From: Nyssa sinensis | Taxonomy: Eukaryota; Streptophyta; Magnoliopsida; Cornales; Nyssaceae | Direction: 5' to 3' | Length of the DNA stretch: 64,000 bases | Assembly (NCBI GenBank): GCA_008638375.1 | Contig: CM018052.1 | Span: forward strand, 31,070,239-31,134,238 | Part shown: positions 22,619 through 45,540 of the stretch, piece after piece | Numbering within the stretch: position 1 is the stretch's first letter | Layout: each line of letters starts with the position of its first letter | Made by a program: the position numbers and the translations under genes | Notes under the pieces: generated by a model | The model's database searches: none | Told to the model about the DNA's origin: nothing | What the model saw: the letters and a program-made list of their open reading frames with translations, nothing else

Positions 22619-23147
22619 TAGGAATGGCAATGGGACGGATTTGGGATAGGTGACCATTCCACAACTCCGATTTCGTTTATATTTTTCGCTCTCAATCCTG
22701 TCCCACCCCGTTTAGAGGCTAACCCTGATCCGACCCCGTTTATAATTTCCGACTCCATCCCGTTCCGTCCCAAACTCCGATATATATATTTTTTAAGTAA
22801 GTTGAAACTTTTATTTTAATAGGTAAATTAATTTGTTATTACCAAAATAACTAATACAATAAAAAATAATATGAGTGTGATATAAAAAATCTTAAAACTA
22901 ATTTTATATAGTGTTGTTTATTGGTAATTATAGTGTATATAAGAATAAATAAAAAAAATTAATATATAAACGAAACGGGATTGGTGCGAGGTGACAATCC
23001 TCCAAACCCGGCTCGAACCCGATGGGGTTTTAAAGGCTCCACCTTGACCTTGTTTATGAGCATTCCATATCCGTCCTGACCCGTTTATAAACACTCTATA
23101 CCCATCCCATGAAAGACAGGACGGGACAATGCAAATTCTCATCCCTA
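22619..23147. mobile_element. hAT-type MITE with 8-bp TSD (7/8)
   Basis: The ends TAGGAATGGCAATGGGACGG and, from the right reversed, TAGGGATGAGAATTTGCATT are imperfect inverted repeats of the common plant TAGGGGTGGCAAT class. Flanks AATTTGAT (22611-22618) and GATTTGAT (23148-23155) form an 8-bp target duplication with one mismatch. The interior near both ends is rich in CCCGT/ACGGG words (CATCCCGTTCCGTCCC). There is no coding capacity. Confidence 0.8.
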
Positions 23148-23155
23148 GATTTGAT

Positions 23156-23908
23156 CAATTATTGTAGGTTTCATACAATTCACCAATAGCTTTGAAATTA
23201 CCTTCTAGGAGAAGTTTAATGGGCTATTGGCCTGAACAACCCTTCTTCTTCTATCCCTAAGGACTTATTTTTCTTCCCTTGCCACGGAAGGAATTCTTGA
23301 TTTAGTTCCACCTTAAAGGCCTGTTTGAGAAATGTTAAAATTGATTCTATAAAATACAGATAAATTGACTTTAAATATTTTGTTGTTTTGTTAGTACCTT
23401 TTATAAGTATATTGATTTATATCTGATCTTAAAAAATACTTAAAACTCGAATAAGGTCATAACAGAGAAGAATTGATTTTCTTAAAAATTAGATAAGTTA
23501 GTAGGGGTGGTTCTGACCTGATCCAATTAAAAAATTCTTAAACAACCCCTAACAATAGAAAAAAAAAATTGATCAAATTCTCAGAATCTATGAGTCAGAA
23601 TGATTTTGGTCATTAAATGATTGAACAACCAGGAGCAATTTACTTATGATACTTAGTTGGCATTCATAAAAAGTATTTAATGAATTATGAGTTCAATATA
23701 TTATGCTTAGCAAAAAAAATAGATATTCCTTGCTCATTATCAAACAATCACTTATTCACAAATCTCGTGTGAGGCTAATAGTTGTCATTTTTCATTTGTA
23801 TAATTATCATTATTACTTTACAAGTTTACAAGAATCTCTTAATTCTGAATTTGATAAACTCAACAAAGCCAACAGACTGTAACAAGTATAGAGATAAAAT
23901 CTAACCCA
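23156..23908. other. Intergenic stretch
   Basis: AT-rich, no recognised gene or repeat structure. Confidence 0.4.
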
Positions 23909-23909
23909 A

Positions 23910-24262
23910 AGTTAGGAGGACAAAAGGAGAATTTGTATATAGTTTGAAGGCATACTTCCTTCTTCTATTGTTTTTCTTGTTAGGGCATCTCCACAAGTGA
24001 ACCAAACACACACTCAAGTTCAAATTTGAGTCAAAATTTTTTAAAAATGTTTTCTAACAGTAAACTCAAACTCATACTAAATTTGAGTTAGGAGGAAAAA
24101 ATGAGAATTTGTATATCATTTACAGGGATACTTCATTCTTCTAATGTTTCTCTTGTTAGGACATTTCTACAAGCGAACCAAACACAGGCTCAAACTCAAA
24201 TTCGAGTCAAATTTTTTTAAAAATGCTTTTTAATAGTAAACTCAAACTCATACTAAATTTAT
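23910..24262. repeat. Two-copy tandem repeat, about 175-bp unit
   Basis: Both units run AGTTAGGAGGA, GAGAATTTGTATAT, TCTTGTTAGG(G/A)CAT, GCGAACCAAACACA or its variant, then ACTCAAACTCATACTAAATTT. The offset is about 175 bp. Confidence 0.75.
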
Positions 24263-25355
24263 TTTTATTTAAATTTAAATCCAAATCAATATAATATTAT
24301 TCATATACTCAAATCACTGTTAAAAACAAATTTAATACTATCAAGATATGATGAGAATTTGTTTTTGGGACAAGGTTAGAATTCTTAAAAAAAATTATGA
24401 GTAAAAATTAAGTAATAATCAGAGAGTATCAAATGAAATGAAATTCTTACTAAAAGATTGAGTTATTGCTTGAGATGGTCTTAGCATGCACACTGTTGGC
24501 AAAGCAATTACAAACCTGTGACGTTAGTTGAAATGTTAACATCTAATTGTTTTGAGGAGCCATAATACAAACATTATGTCACTAATTAAATTGATTGGAC
24601 AAATGGTCAAGGAGCCATCTCTCTGCTGTAAAACACATGATTGCATACATATATATATATATATATATATGGTTCATATTTCATTAACAACAATCCAAAT
24701 AAATCATTCCAATCCTACTTTATTATTCAATAACATGAAGGCCAGCTTTTGTTGTGATTACATTACCATGGATTTGTTGAAACGGTACCAATAATCCAAT
24801 TAATTGGCTGTTGGAGCATTTTATTAAGTTTGCAAGAGTAATTATCCAATAAGACAGTGACATTATGTCATTGTGTAACGGTCTTTCATAAGAATGTAAT
24901 TTTTTATTTTTTTATTTTGTGGATGAATTTTTTTTTTTTCAATTTCAGTTTTAACTGCATTTTTATAAGATACAATCACACAATAAAGTAACGTAAAAGT
25001 CTCACGAAATAATTTCCCAATTTGCAAAACCAAACGAGTCATATGCTTCATCCAGTTTGCGCCCATTTCAATGGTGGCTTGAGAGCAGGCATGACGTAAC
25101 TCCACAATCATATAGACACAGAAAGAACCCAACTAGCTTATGTTCAACCACTATAATATAAGACCATAAGTAGATTTTAGTCACATCATAATCTTCACTC
25201 CACTTCAATGTGGCTGGCTATGAACAACAAATAAAAAAAAAAGTGATTTGAAGACAATTTTGGGCATATGTGAGTGTCCATGGAAACGAAATTAATGATT
25301 CCATTTTTCTTTCTTTTTCAAAAAAAAAAAACTCAAAGTATTATTACAGGGAATC
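24263..25355. other. Intergenic stretch with AT microsatellite
   Basis: A perfect (AT)11 tract is at about 24649-24670. The rest is AT-rich without supported genes. Confidence 0.4.
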
Positions 25356-25790
25356 AAGTCATTTAGTGTCTGTTTGATTGAATTGTGTAAAAGTATTATT
25401 TAACTTAAGCAACCGAAAAATTAAGTAACTAATTTCATTAGGCGCCAAAATTCATTCATATAAGATGATGCCATAAAACGCACAAGAGGTTGGAAAGAGA
25501 AAGCACGTCATTTAGTGTTCATTTGATTAAACGGTGTAAAAATATTATTCAAGTTAATTAACCAAAAAGATTAAGTAGCTAATTTCATTAGGCGCTGAAA
25601 TTCATCGATACGAGATGAAAACATAAAACATAAATGAGGGTGAAAGGAGAAAACACGACATTTACTGTTCATTTAGTTAAACTATATAAAAGTGTTCTTT
25701 GAGTTAATTAGTTGAAGAGGTTAAGTAACTAATTTCATCGGCGTTAATTAGTTGAAGAGGTTAAGTAACTAATTTCGTCGGATGAGAATA
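25356..25790. repeat. Three-copy tandem repeat plus a short duplication
   Basis: Units of about 148 bp start (G/C)G(T/A)CATTTAGTGT near 25358, 25506 and 25655 and share GTTAAGTAACTAATTTCAT and TGTAAAA(G/A)(T/A)ATTATT. At the right end GTTAATTAGTTGAAGAGGTT is itself repeated (about 25705 and 25744). Confidence 0.7.
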
Positions 25791-26120
25791 TATATATATA
25801 TATATTTTTTGGAGTTGTTGAGTTTTCTGGAGATCATCAACTACAAAACTGTTGTTCTTCAACCTCTTATTTACTCATGTCTTGTGTATGATCAGAGTTT
25901 TGCTCAACCAAACTCCCATGAAAATTTTGTGTGACCACATATTTGAAACCTTCCAAACCAAGAAAATACCAGAAAAAACCTCTCACTTCAACCCCATGAA
26001 GCGAGCTACAAAAACACACTGGAGGAATAACTCATCCATCTCCATTCTAGAATGCTTCTAGTACAATCCAATCATGCATCATCCATTTTTTTAGTAACTC
26101 ATCTTAGAACAGGGGCGGAA
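25791..26120. other. Intergenic stretch
   Basis: An (AT)n tract (25790-25805) and an unremarkable short open frame (25852-26061) with no recognised family. Confidence 0.35.
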
Positions 26121-26124
26121 GATA

Positions 26125-26905
26125 GATGCAGCTGAGTCAGACTACAGTTCTCAAATTATAGAATCTTTTTATATATATTTAAAATTGTCTCTTTTAAGTG
26201 TTAGTCCATCCCAAAATTTTATCTCAATCCAATATTTATCCATAATTCTCTCATTTTTCATCCAAATTTTTAGTTCTTCCACCAAAATTTTAACCCATTC
26301 TAATTTTTAACCATTATTTCTCTTATTTTTTAACTCCAAATTTTTTATCCAACCTTTTTTATTCACCTCTAATAATTTTTATGATGCGGCTGGGTTGGAC
26401 TGCAGTTCTCAAATTATAGAATTTTTTTTATACATAATTAAAATTTCGTCTCTTTCAATGTTAGTCCATTCCAAAAGTTTACCTCAACCCAATATTTATC
26501 CATATTTCTCTCATTTTTCATCTAAGTTTTTAGTTCTTCCACCAAAATTTTAACCCATTCTAATTTTTTACCATTTTTTCTCTTATTTTTAACTCCAAAT
26601 TTTTTTTCCAACCTTTTTTATTCACCTCTAATAATTTTTCTGATGCGGCTGAGTCAGACTACAGTTCTCAAATTATAGAATTCTTTTTATATATATTTAA
26701 AATTTCGTCTCTTTCAATGTTAGTCCATTCCAAAAGTTTACCTCAATCTAATATTTATCCATATTTCTCTCATTTTTCACTCAAATTTTTAATCCATCCA
26801 CCAAAATTTTAATCCATTCTAATTTTTTACTGTTATTTCTCTTATTTTTAACTCCAAATTTTTTATCCAACCTTTTTTATTCACCTCTAATAATTTTTTT
26901 TGATT
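26125..26905. repeat. Three-copy tandem array, about 250-268 bp unit
   Basis: Each unit begins GATGC(A/G)GCTG at 26125, 26393 and 26642 and carries CAGTTCTCAAATTATAGAAT, AATATTTATCCATA, CCACCAAAATTTTAA and CCTTTTTTATTCACCTC in the same order. Divergence is low. The array resembles a minisatellite-like amplification with no coding capacity. Confidence 0.85.
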
Positions 26906-28490
26906 CTGCCATTGTCTTGAAAGATGGGATATACATGGAATGGATGGTGCATGATTCGACTGGATTAGCAAGGATTCAAATTTTTATAATTTCATATCTT
27001 AAGCCTTTGTATATATCACTTCGAAAAAACGTATCTGTCTCACAATAAGTATAAATGAAATTTCTGTACTCGTGTTTGTGCATGCTAAATTATATATGAT
27101 TTTACCATTAGTCACAAACATGCCATTTCGGGTGCAATTTTAGAATTTTGCAAAGAATTTCGGGTCTTTTGGCGGGGCATTTGGGGCCTCAAGCGCATCA
27201 TTTGGGTGCCCGATTTTATCTACCATTCGTGTGATGGTTTACTGCAAATACATTTTTGTACCATTGAAATGCGCATTGGCAAAAAAAAAATACTAATTAT
27301 AATACATTTTTTTTATCATATTTTTTTAATTCTAAATACAAGGTGATAGGATTTATATGCATTTATTATAAAGGATTCTACCATATTGTATTCAGGAGAG
27401 AGAAAATTAAATGAAAAAAATCTATTATTTATAACATTATTCTTTAATTATGACTAATGTCGATTATGTTCTCTCTTTGTGCATCTACTCTACTCGAGTT
27501 GTTTTTCCGTAAGGGCAATGCTATTGTAAGCTCTTGTTTATATTAAACATGGTGTTTTAGTTATGAAATAATTTAAGAATTGAATTTTCATCCATACCAA
27601 TCACTTCATTTCTAATTTCTAAGACAATGTAAATCGTTAAAACACTATATCCCATATTAATTCGAGTTTATAATATCATTACCCTTTCAATAATTCTTTA
27701 AAAATTGGGACTAAGGTCTTAGTAGATAGTTGCACGAGGTCTATTTATGTCACAAAATGAGCTCTATTACATGTGAATCTCATCTGAAATGGATTCCTTT
27801 TTGTCTAAAATAAACCTCTTTATTTCAATTTAGAATAAGGAGAAACCGTTTGCCATAAATACAATAGTGTACACGCGATATCTAATCAAAGATGGTGCAA
27901 TGGATCATGCAATATTTTCCCCACTTCATATATATTGCTATGTCCTAATCTAGGTCAAAGAGGGGACACATTCAAAATTAGAAATTTTTAAATGAGATTG
28001 ATATTACAACGTGACAATGTGATATTTAAATAATATTTTAATTTATATGATATAATTTATTTTTTTAATCATAACAATGTGATATTTAAATAATATTTTA
28101 TTATTTGTAATATGATTTATTTTTTTAACCGGAGATAATAAATATAGTAAAATGTAATTAGAAGAGGAGACAGGAACACGAAAGAATATCACATTAGACA
28201 CGCACTCACAAGCGTGACGAGGCACCGAGAGAGAAAAATAGCTTTTAGCCAACAATAGTCCACCCAAACAAGTCTCTTTCACGCGTGTATAGACGCCAGC
28301 CTCCATACAAAAAAGACCAAAGAATAAAGTCATCGAAGAGACCTCCACTTTCGAATCTCTTTCTTTCTCTCTCTGCTCATTCAGATTCTCAAATACAGAG
28401 ACTTTTAGAGAGAGAGAGAGAGTCAGTTGGCCTTCGTCCTCCTTTTGGCTCTCTCTCCCTGGTCTGCAACGGCTGCGGCAACTAAGGCAC
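26906..28490. other. Upstream flank of AGD5/NEV
   Basis: AT-rich intergenic sequence with a roughly 67-bp tandem duplication at 28010-28130 (ACAATGTGATATTTAAATAA twice). From about 28140 it becomes GC-richer. A CT/GA-rich leader at 28355-28430, including (GA)n, precedes the start codon and probably holds the transcription start and 5' UTR. Confidence 0.45.
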
Positions 28491-28493
28491 ACC

Positions 28494-38009
<9,516 letters not shown>

Positions 38010-39960
38010 TGAGCATTGCATGAGTCACAGATGATGGCTCTTTCTTTTTCAGTAAAGAATGGCATAAATCTATTGTATATTTACAAGGGGAGGGAAAAAA
38101 AAAGCATATGGGGGTAGCTTTCTCCTTTGTTGGAGACTGTAAGCTCTGTGAAGGGAAGGAATCAGTTTTTTAGAATTCTGCTGGTGGATTCATTTGTATC
38201 ATTGAAGTGTTTCGGTGCTATAAAATTGTGGGTAAATTACTTCACATGAATATGTTTTGATCTGTTTTTCAGGATGAATTGCTTGGATGGTTTTTCTTTA
38301 TCTGGTATGGAAATGCAAATTCAAAAGAAAAAAAAGGAACCTTTATGGAGCCACACCAAAACATCATTAAAAAAAAGGCCTTCCTATTATTAAACAATAT
38401 ATCATTGCGGGACCCCTTTTAGACAATATTGTGGGCCAGGAAATTATCCACTCGACTTTCAAATTTTATTAAATGTCTGATATTCAGATATAATACTGTA
38501 AACTCATAAAAATAAATAGTTTTGATAAGATTTTTAAAAAAACTTTAATATTATTGTTATTGACTCTCCGAAGAAGAGAAAAGATAGGAAAGGGGGTATG
38601 GTGGGTAAGATCAACCTCCAAAAAGTATATAATAGAATTGATTGAGATTTCCTGCATCAAATTCTCATTCTCTTTAATTTCCCAATTCAGTGGATTAATC
38701 GAATTACGATTTATGTGAAAAATAGTAAGCGTTCCGTTTTATTAAATGGGAACTCTTTCCCCCTTTCATTAAGTTTTTGGGATGGAATGGATTGTGGCCT
38801 TAGATGGGCCTGACTATAGTGGTGTTAGAGCCCATGCACCTGGTCAGGGAGGCGTGGTAGAGAAGTCCCACATGTTTGTGTGAGACTAATGGGTTTTAGA
38901 GTAAGTCTTGACGGTTTTTTAACCTAACGGCTTAAGCTTTTGGATGAAATTAACCACAAGAGGATTAATGCAAACAAGGATATTCTCCATCCCTTTACTT
39001 ATTTGCTTTGTGTACGTAGAGGATATAAATAACGAGGAATAGAGCCGATAGGAATTTATAATTCATTTGGATGGAGAAATTCAGAGAGAAAAGATTAAGA
39101 GGATTAGGAGACTGATTAGATTGACTTCTCTCTCGTCTCTTTAAAATTGAAGAGATCTGAAGAAAAAAGAACCTTGATTTAAAGAATTTTTTTGAAATAC
39201 TAAATATTCTCTTAAATAAATGAGTTAAAATTAGGATATAATAAGAAAAAAGAGTATAATTGTCAAAAAAAAACAATTATATATAATTTTGTTTTTTTTT
39301 CTACTGACTATTCAAATAAGAGATAATAACTTTCTTCTCATATTTCTCATGAACATTCAAATAAAGAAAAAATAAACATATTTTTTTTCTTTTAATTTAT
39401 ATTTTCTTTCCTTTTCTTTCCAGATTTTCAAAACTGAGCTATTAAGTATTAGAAAGGTTGGGAACATAGAAAAACAACACTAGGCCAAAATAGAAAAATC
39501 AACACTACTGAAATTACAAAATTACCAAAATGAGATAATGAATGGTGGCGCTTGGAGATAACGGAAAACTATCCATGCGGGGAAAATGCTGATAACAACC
39601 AGGAAGATCCTCCCATGCAAGGAGATCACCTGGCAATGGTCTGAAAAATGGACGGGGCCGAGTAGCTTATATGGACTTGGGAGAATCATTGACCATTGTA
39701 GAAAAAGACGAGTATGCGTAAAACTCAAACCACGCGGCAAAATACTTGATATAAACAATTGACCTTTTGCACTGACAAGTCACCACCGCCCATGACCAGA
39801 CCAAGGGCCAAAAAAGTAATAAAAAAAAAAGATTGCAATAACTTGATGGAAAGGTTATTCACACTAGCACTAATGGGATGGGTCCAATTGGAGCTTCTGG
39901 GATGCTTCAGTCGTACCCAAAATAGTCACTTCCTTTACTTCGTGTGCAAGATATATAATT
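38010..39960. other. 3' flank of AGD5 and intergenic sequence
   Basis: The first 250 bp probably contain the AGD5 3' UTR. A GC-richer block at 38800-38930 (GAGCCCATGCACCTGG, GAAGTCCCACATG) looks repeat-derived but was not classified. No gene is supported. Confidence 0.35.
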
Positions 39961-39963
39961 ACA

Positions 39964-39965
<2 letters not shown>

Positions 39966-40010
<45 letters not shown>

Positions 40011-40020
40011 TATATATATA
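39966..40020 (+). repeat. (CT)n then (TA)n microsatellite
   Basis: About 20 CT repeats run directly into a TA tract. Further TA tracts are at about 40074-40090 and 40112-40127. Confidence 0.95.
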
Positions 40021-41911
40021 TCAATAATTAAATACATAAATTTTTTGTTTTATAATAATAATATATGTGCGTGTATATATATATATATACACAAATATGT
40101 TATGTTTTCATATATATATATATATATTTCAAATTTTACATTTCAAATGACGTGATACTATAATATTGACAGTAATTAAATTATGTAATTAATGTATCTA
40201 AAGATGGATTCATGAAGAGGTTAAGATGGGCTATAGCTCCCTAACTTCCAGAATTTTTTTTCTTTAACATGTAAAATTTAAGTCATTTTCAAATTAGTCT
40301 ATCCCTATTTGAATCTATCCCACCTCAATTTGATCAAATTATAATTCTAACTCAAATCTTTATCACTGAACTCTTCATTTGAATCTAACTCAGTCTAAGT
40401 TGTGGCCTCTTCCAAAATTTCCTAATTTTTTTCCGGACTCTGCCCTTTAATATACCACAGTTATATGCCGACACATTAATGACATATCATTTGAAATATG
40501 AATTTGAGAAGTGTAACATTGCTTGTACATGTGTATGTCTATATATATAATATTTGGGTAAATTACATTGATCTTTCTTGATATTTTTAAAATTACACTA
40601 ACCTTTTCTCTAGTCCATTTTTTTTTAAAAATGACAATATTGTTTCTTTCATTTTTTTTTTGTATTCTTTAAAATGTTTGTATTTTTTTTATTTTTAAAT
40701 AAATATTAATTAGAATCTTCTTTGGCTAAAAATATAAATTATTTATTTAAATTTTAATTTTATATAAAATGAATAAAAAATCTTTAAAAAAAGTTAGAAA
40801 AAATTGTTAAAATTTGTCATTTAAAAAAAAAAAATGGATCCAAAGCGATATTAGTATAGTTTGTCAGAAAAAATAAGAGGAATTTGTATAATTTTAAAAA
40901 ATAATATAATTATCAAAAATCTTAAAAAATGTTTATATATATATATATATATATATATAAGTATGTGTGTGTGTCAAAGCAAAAATATACCATCACAGTG
41001 GACTGACCGGTAGTTAATTATATGGGATGGAAAGTGCTGACTGCATGCCCATACTCTGGGTGGGACCCATTATTATCCAAATCTGGCCACCAACTGTGCA
41101 TGGGGCAGTTTGATACTATAGTTTTGGAACTGGACTTTCCCTAGCCTCTTAATTGAACTGCATACCTTATCTTTTGATGAAGATGCATGAATGCAGCAAG
41201 AAGTGTCCTAGTCAATGTATAGGTTTTAATGTTCACACCTTCAACAGCATTTAACCATGCACTTGTCTTCATATTCCCCATGAAAACGTCACTACTCATA
41301 AAACAGATATAGTCCGTCATTATAGTTAGCCTCAAGGTTTGCTTGAAGACTTGCAAGGCCTCAAGGTTTGCTTGAAGACTTCCCAAGTCTTGACAAGAAG
41401 TCTCACCCACTTGATTTATCTTTGAGGTTGATATGCAATTGTACAGTATCTTTGTGTTTTGTTGATTAATATATTTGCAATTATCCAAAAAAAATAAAAT
41501 TTTCATTTCATGACATTTTCAAACATATTAAATAAAAATAAGAAATTAAAATAAACATTCTCGGAATATTCATCGACTGCATCAAACATGCCTTTACTTC
41601 CAATTGATTTCCAAATGATAAATGAACTTAGGGCAGGCATGAAATATGGTCCAACTCTTTCGCTCTACTAGGTTGAATTGGGGGATTGTTTCTTAGGTTG
41701 AAATTACAATATGTTTTCGTAACTTTCATGATTGAGATCGTTTTTCTATAAAATAATAAGATTAATGACTAAATACGCGTATGTGTCCACATGTGTTACC
41801 TAATTGAAGACTAATTATTTTCCCATTTGACTATTAGATTCTTGATCAATAACAATAAGAACTCTCTAAAGAAGCTTGAACAGTCCAAATTACTATATAT
41901 ATGTATATATA

Positions 41912-41944
<33 letters not shown>

Positions 41945-44900
41945 TTATAACAATTCTTTGGACCCTAATTCGAGTAGTTGAGGCACCCACCGACAAAATT
42001 AAATATTATACGTAAAGGTTTATGGAAATTGAAATAGTTTATGTCCGTATCGTAAAGGTTTATGAAAATTGAAATAGTTTATGTCCGTATCTCTTGTGCA
42101 AAATGAATAATTTTGTTCTATTTATAAAAAAAAAAAAAAAAAAATGTATCATTTATAAGATATAATTGAACAATATCATGTTATTGTGTATGAAATTTTG
42201 AATTACAAGTAAAGGGACATGAAAAAAAATAAAAAAAATAGAATATTGATAATAGTGTAGAAAAAGATTTCTGTCATTTTTTTCCATTGCAAGTAGTGGC
42301 CTATAAATAATGTTTCAAGAAAGAAAATTATAATTATGGTATGATCTACTGATGCGCTGGTGTGGATTAGTAGTTAACACGGCTTATTGTGTATGTTACA
42401 TAGAAACAATCAAACAAATAATAAATTAATTTTAAACAAATAAAAATACACAAAATACATAAAAAAAAAAAGATACAATTTACGTGATTCGACAAGATAT
42501 TTATGTCTACGGACAGCAATGATCAAACCATTATATATCAAAGAGATTACAAGAGTAAAAACTCTCGAAACTCGAAACTCATTTTTTTTTAATGACGATT
42601 ATCTTCTTCTCAGTTAAAACTCTAAAAGACAATATCCTTATATAAGTAGGTTACAACATAAGAGAAAAAAACGAGGTTAAAAACAAAAGCAAGTCAAAAA
42701 AAATCTCATTGTCCATTTTTCAAGTCGTTTCAGATCATTAAGAATTTAGATAAATTTATCATGACCATTCAACAGTGTATTCGTTAATTTGTCAATAATT
42801 TAACCAAATACATATGGAATCATGTAAGTGGTGGATGTTTGAGGACCGTAAGATCTTAGGATCATTCCAATATGTTTAATATATAGTGTTCAATATTCTG
42901 CTTTATAATACAGAATATTCAAATCGTTTACATCAAGCTGATTTTTTTTCCATATTTTTTATGATCCATTTCTTTAATATGACCAATCACAAGGATGATT
43001 CCTTTCCTTTTTCTTTTTTCTTTTATTTTTTCATTTTTATAAAACGTGTATATAGAGTCAAGTTTAGAAGAATTTTTCTTCACTTTTGCATTTTATAAAC
43101 AATTGACAACATATCTTTAGTGTAGAATTTTATTATTTTGAATCTAATTATTTATAAAAATTAAAAATCTCACTATTTTTTTTTTTGGCATAATCATTTT
43201 TGCCTTTTTTGAAATCACCAAATATTATTTTTGATTATCTTAAAATGTTACATAAAACTAAATGAGACAATTAAATTAGAAGGATCGAGTAGGCTTAACC
43301 TTTAATCATTTTCTAATTCCAATATGTTTTATATAGCATTTAATATTCAAACCAAAGGCATGGCTTAATCAAATTGATTAGTAGTACGGATTTGTAATAT
43401 TAAAATGCTACTTCCTCCAAAAAGAGACTTATTTAAAAAAGATAAACAAGTATGATTTGATTATTTTTATTGGACCAGACAGGTCAGACCCCCAGGGGGA
43501 CAAGCTTTTATTGCAGCCTTCTCATGCTTGATTGTGGGTCACAGGATGGCAACAGGTCTCCCAATCCAGATTCCCCATTTCAAGCATGAGTCTCTATTTA
43601 TTTTTAAATAATTAATTATTTTTTTAATTTAGTTATAAATAAAATATTACATGTATTAAAATAAAATATGTGCATGTCAATAAAAAAAAATACAATATTA
43701 TTTTTTTTAAACATATATAACTTTATCAAGTTTATTTAAATTTTTAATGAAAAATTAAAAAATATTATTATAAACATTATTTATATAGCATAATTTTTTT
43801 TTTATTTCATACAATTAGGGTGAGAATTGTCTTTATCCTAAACATGTCCTAAATTTTAAACAAAATGGATAATTTTTATAAAACCAGTCTCATTATTAAG
43901 AATAAAGTATGACAAATTTATAACGGGACAAATTAAATTACATCTTGACATGGTATAATAGTTCACTTTTTCTTCAGGTTTCGTTTGGTCAAAAGGAAAC
44001 AAATGCTAAAAAGTGAAATTGCTAGAAAATACAGAAAAAGGAAAAAAGGTGAAAAGAAAGTTAATTTTTTCTATATTCATTTGGTTATGAAAGAAAAGAT
44101 AAGAAAATTGCAAGAAAAATTAAATTTGTTACTTGAAAATTTTTAAAGTAAAAATGATTTTTTATTGTTGTCTAAATTGCTCCTATTTATAAATTTTTAA
44201 CTTTGTAATAATGATCCATCATTAAAAAAAAAAGTCCAAATTTTTTATATTTTATTTTTGTAAGACCCATTTGTATTTCTTTATATATATTTAGTTGAAG
44301 TATTTTAAAAAAAATATATGAATTCATCTTATTAGTCAATCTATGAGATAATAAATTGATAAAAGATACAAACTACATCTAGGAGATACATATACAAATC
44401 CTAAAAATCCTCTAACACTTAAAAAAGTGATGTTATAGATTTATATAATAATGAAAAAATTAAATTTCCTAACACTACTTAAATACATAAAATTTTAATT
44501 ATATATAATTATCTAAGTATATAAACTTGATATATAGAAACGAAATATGTAGATGTAATATGATATAACAATAATACATATAGGCATTAACTATCTATGT
44601 ATCTATAATATATATTATGCATTAGCTATCTAAATAATCGTAACATATATTAATTATTTACATATATATAATTATTATATTAACTCTTATATGTATCTGT
44701 AATTAAATAAAATATTAAATATAATTTTTTCTATTATTTTATATAAAATGAGTATCAATATACATCTCTTCAAAAAAATTTAATATCTATCAAACACTAT
44801 CTTATAAGTTTTATCAACAATCTTATCAATATCTAATATATATATATATATATATATATTATACACATTCAACACTAATTTTATGGAAAAATAACTTTTC

Positions 44901-45098
44901 TTGTATTTTTTTGCAAGAAATGAGAAGCCACTCTTTCGAAAAAATTATTCAATTACATCTATCTTATTTTTACGAGTATTTTTCTTTTTCTTGCTTATCA
45001 AACTCTAAACAAATTTTAATTTTTTTTCTTTTCTTTTTTTTTACTTTCTCATACGGAGTCTCAAGCTTTCAAAACTTTTTTAATAAGGAAACAATTTT

Positions 45099-45134
<36 letters not shown>

Positions 45135-45160
45135 AGAAAAGTAATCTAAAAGTAATCTGC
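40021..45160. other. AT-rich intergenic desert with microsatellites
   Basis: No gene is supported in 5 kb. Visible structures are (AT)n tracts at about 40934-40959, 44836-44860 and 45102-45131, a CT tract at 41914-41941, a short duplication at 41330-41385 (CTCAAGGTTTGCTTGAAGACTT twice), and a MITE-like (TTCGTTTGGTC) start near 43978. Confidence 0.5.
42011..42090. repeat. 40-bp tandem duplication
   Basis: Two 40-bp units (CGTAAAGGTTTATG to TTTATGTCCGTAT) differ at one base. Confidence 0.95.
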
Positions 45161-45169
45161 AAAGGATTA

Positions 45170-45540
45170 GGTGCACCCATCCACACATGAAGTTCTAGGG
45201 CACTTAAGAGGCTCGAGTCTTTTCTCATACAAAAAAGAAAAATATTGAGTACTCTCGTATCGATATTTTTAATGATAATATCAATATTCATATGCGCAAA
45301 AATAATATATCTACACATGAAATTTTAGGACACATGAGAGGCTCGAGCCTTCTCCCTCAAAAAAAAATATTAAGTAGTTTCGGATCAATATTTTTAACTA
45401 TATTAATAATATTCACACGGACAAAAGTAATACCTTCATACACGAAGCTCTAGGACACATGAGAGGATCGAGTCTTCTCTCACAAAAAAATATTGAATAT
45501 TTTCAGACCAGTATTTTCAATATCAGTATCCACACTCTTA
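45170..45540. repeat. Three-copy tandem repeat, about 128-bp unit
   Basis: Each unit has CACATGAA or CACGAA, TAGG(G/A)CAC, GAGAGG(C/A)TCGAG(T/C)CTTCTC and AATATTTTTAA/AGTATTTTCAA segments, starting near 45183, 45313 and 45440. Confidence 0.75.

Noticed and set aside
26125..26905. CRISPR-like array
   Set aside because: The units are long (about 250 bp), contiguous and without unique spacers, in a plant genome. This is an ordinary tandem duplication.
45170..45540. CRISPR-like array of short repeats
   Set aside because: Whole units including the spacing are similar, which fits tandem duplication and not repeat-spacer structure.
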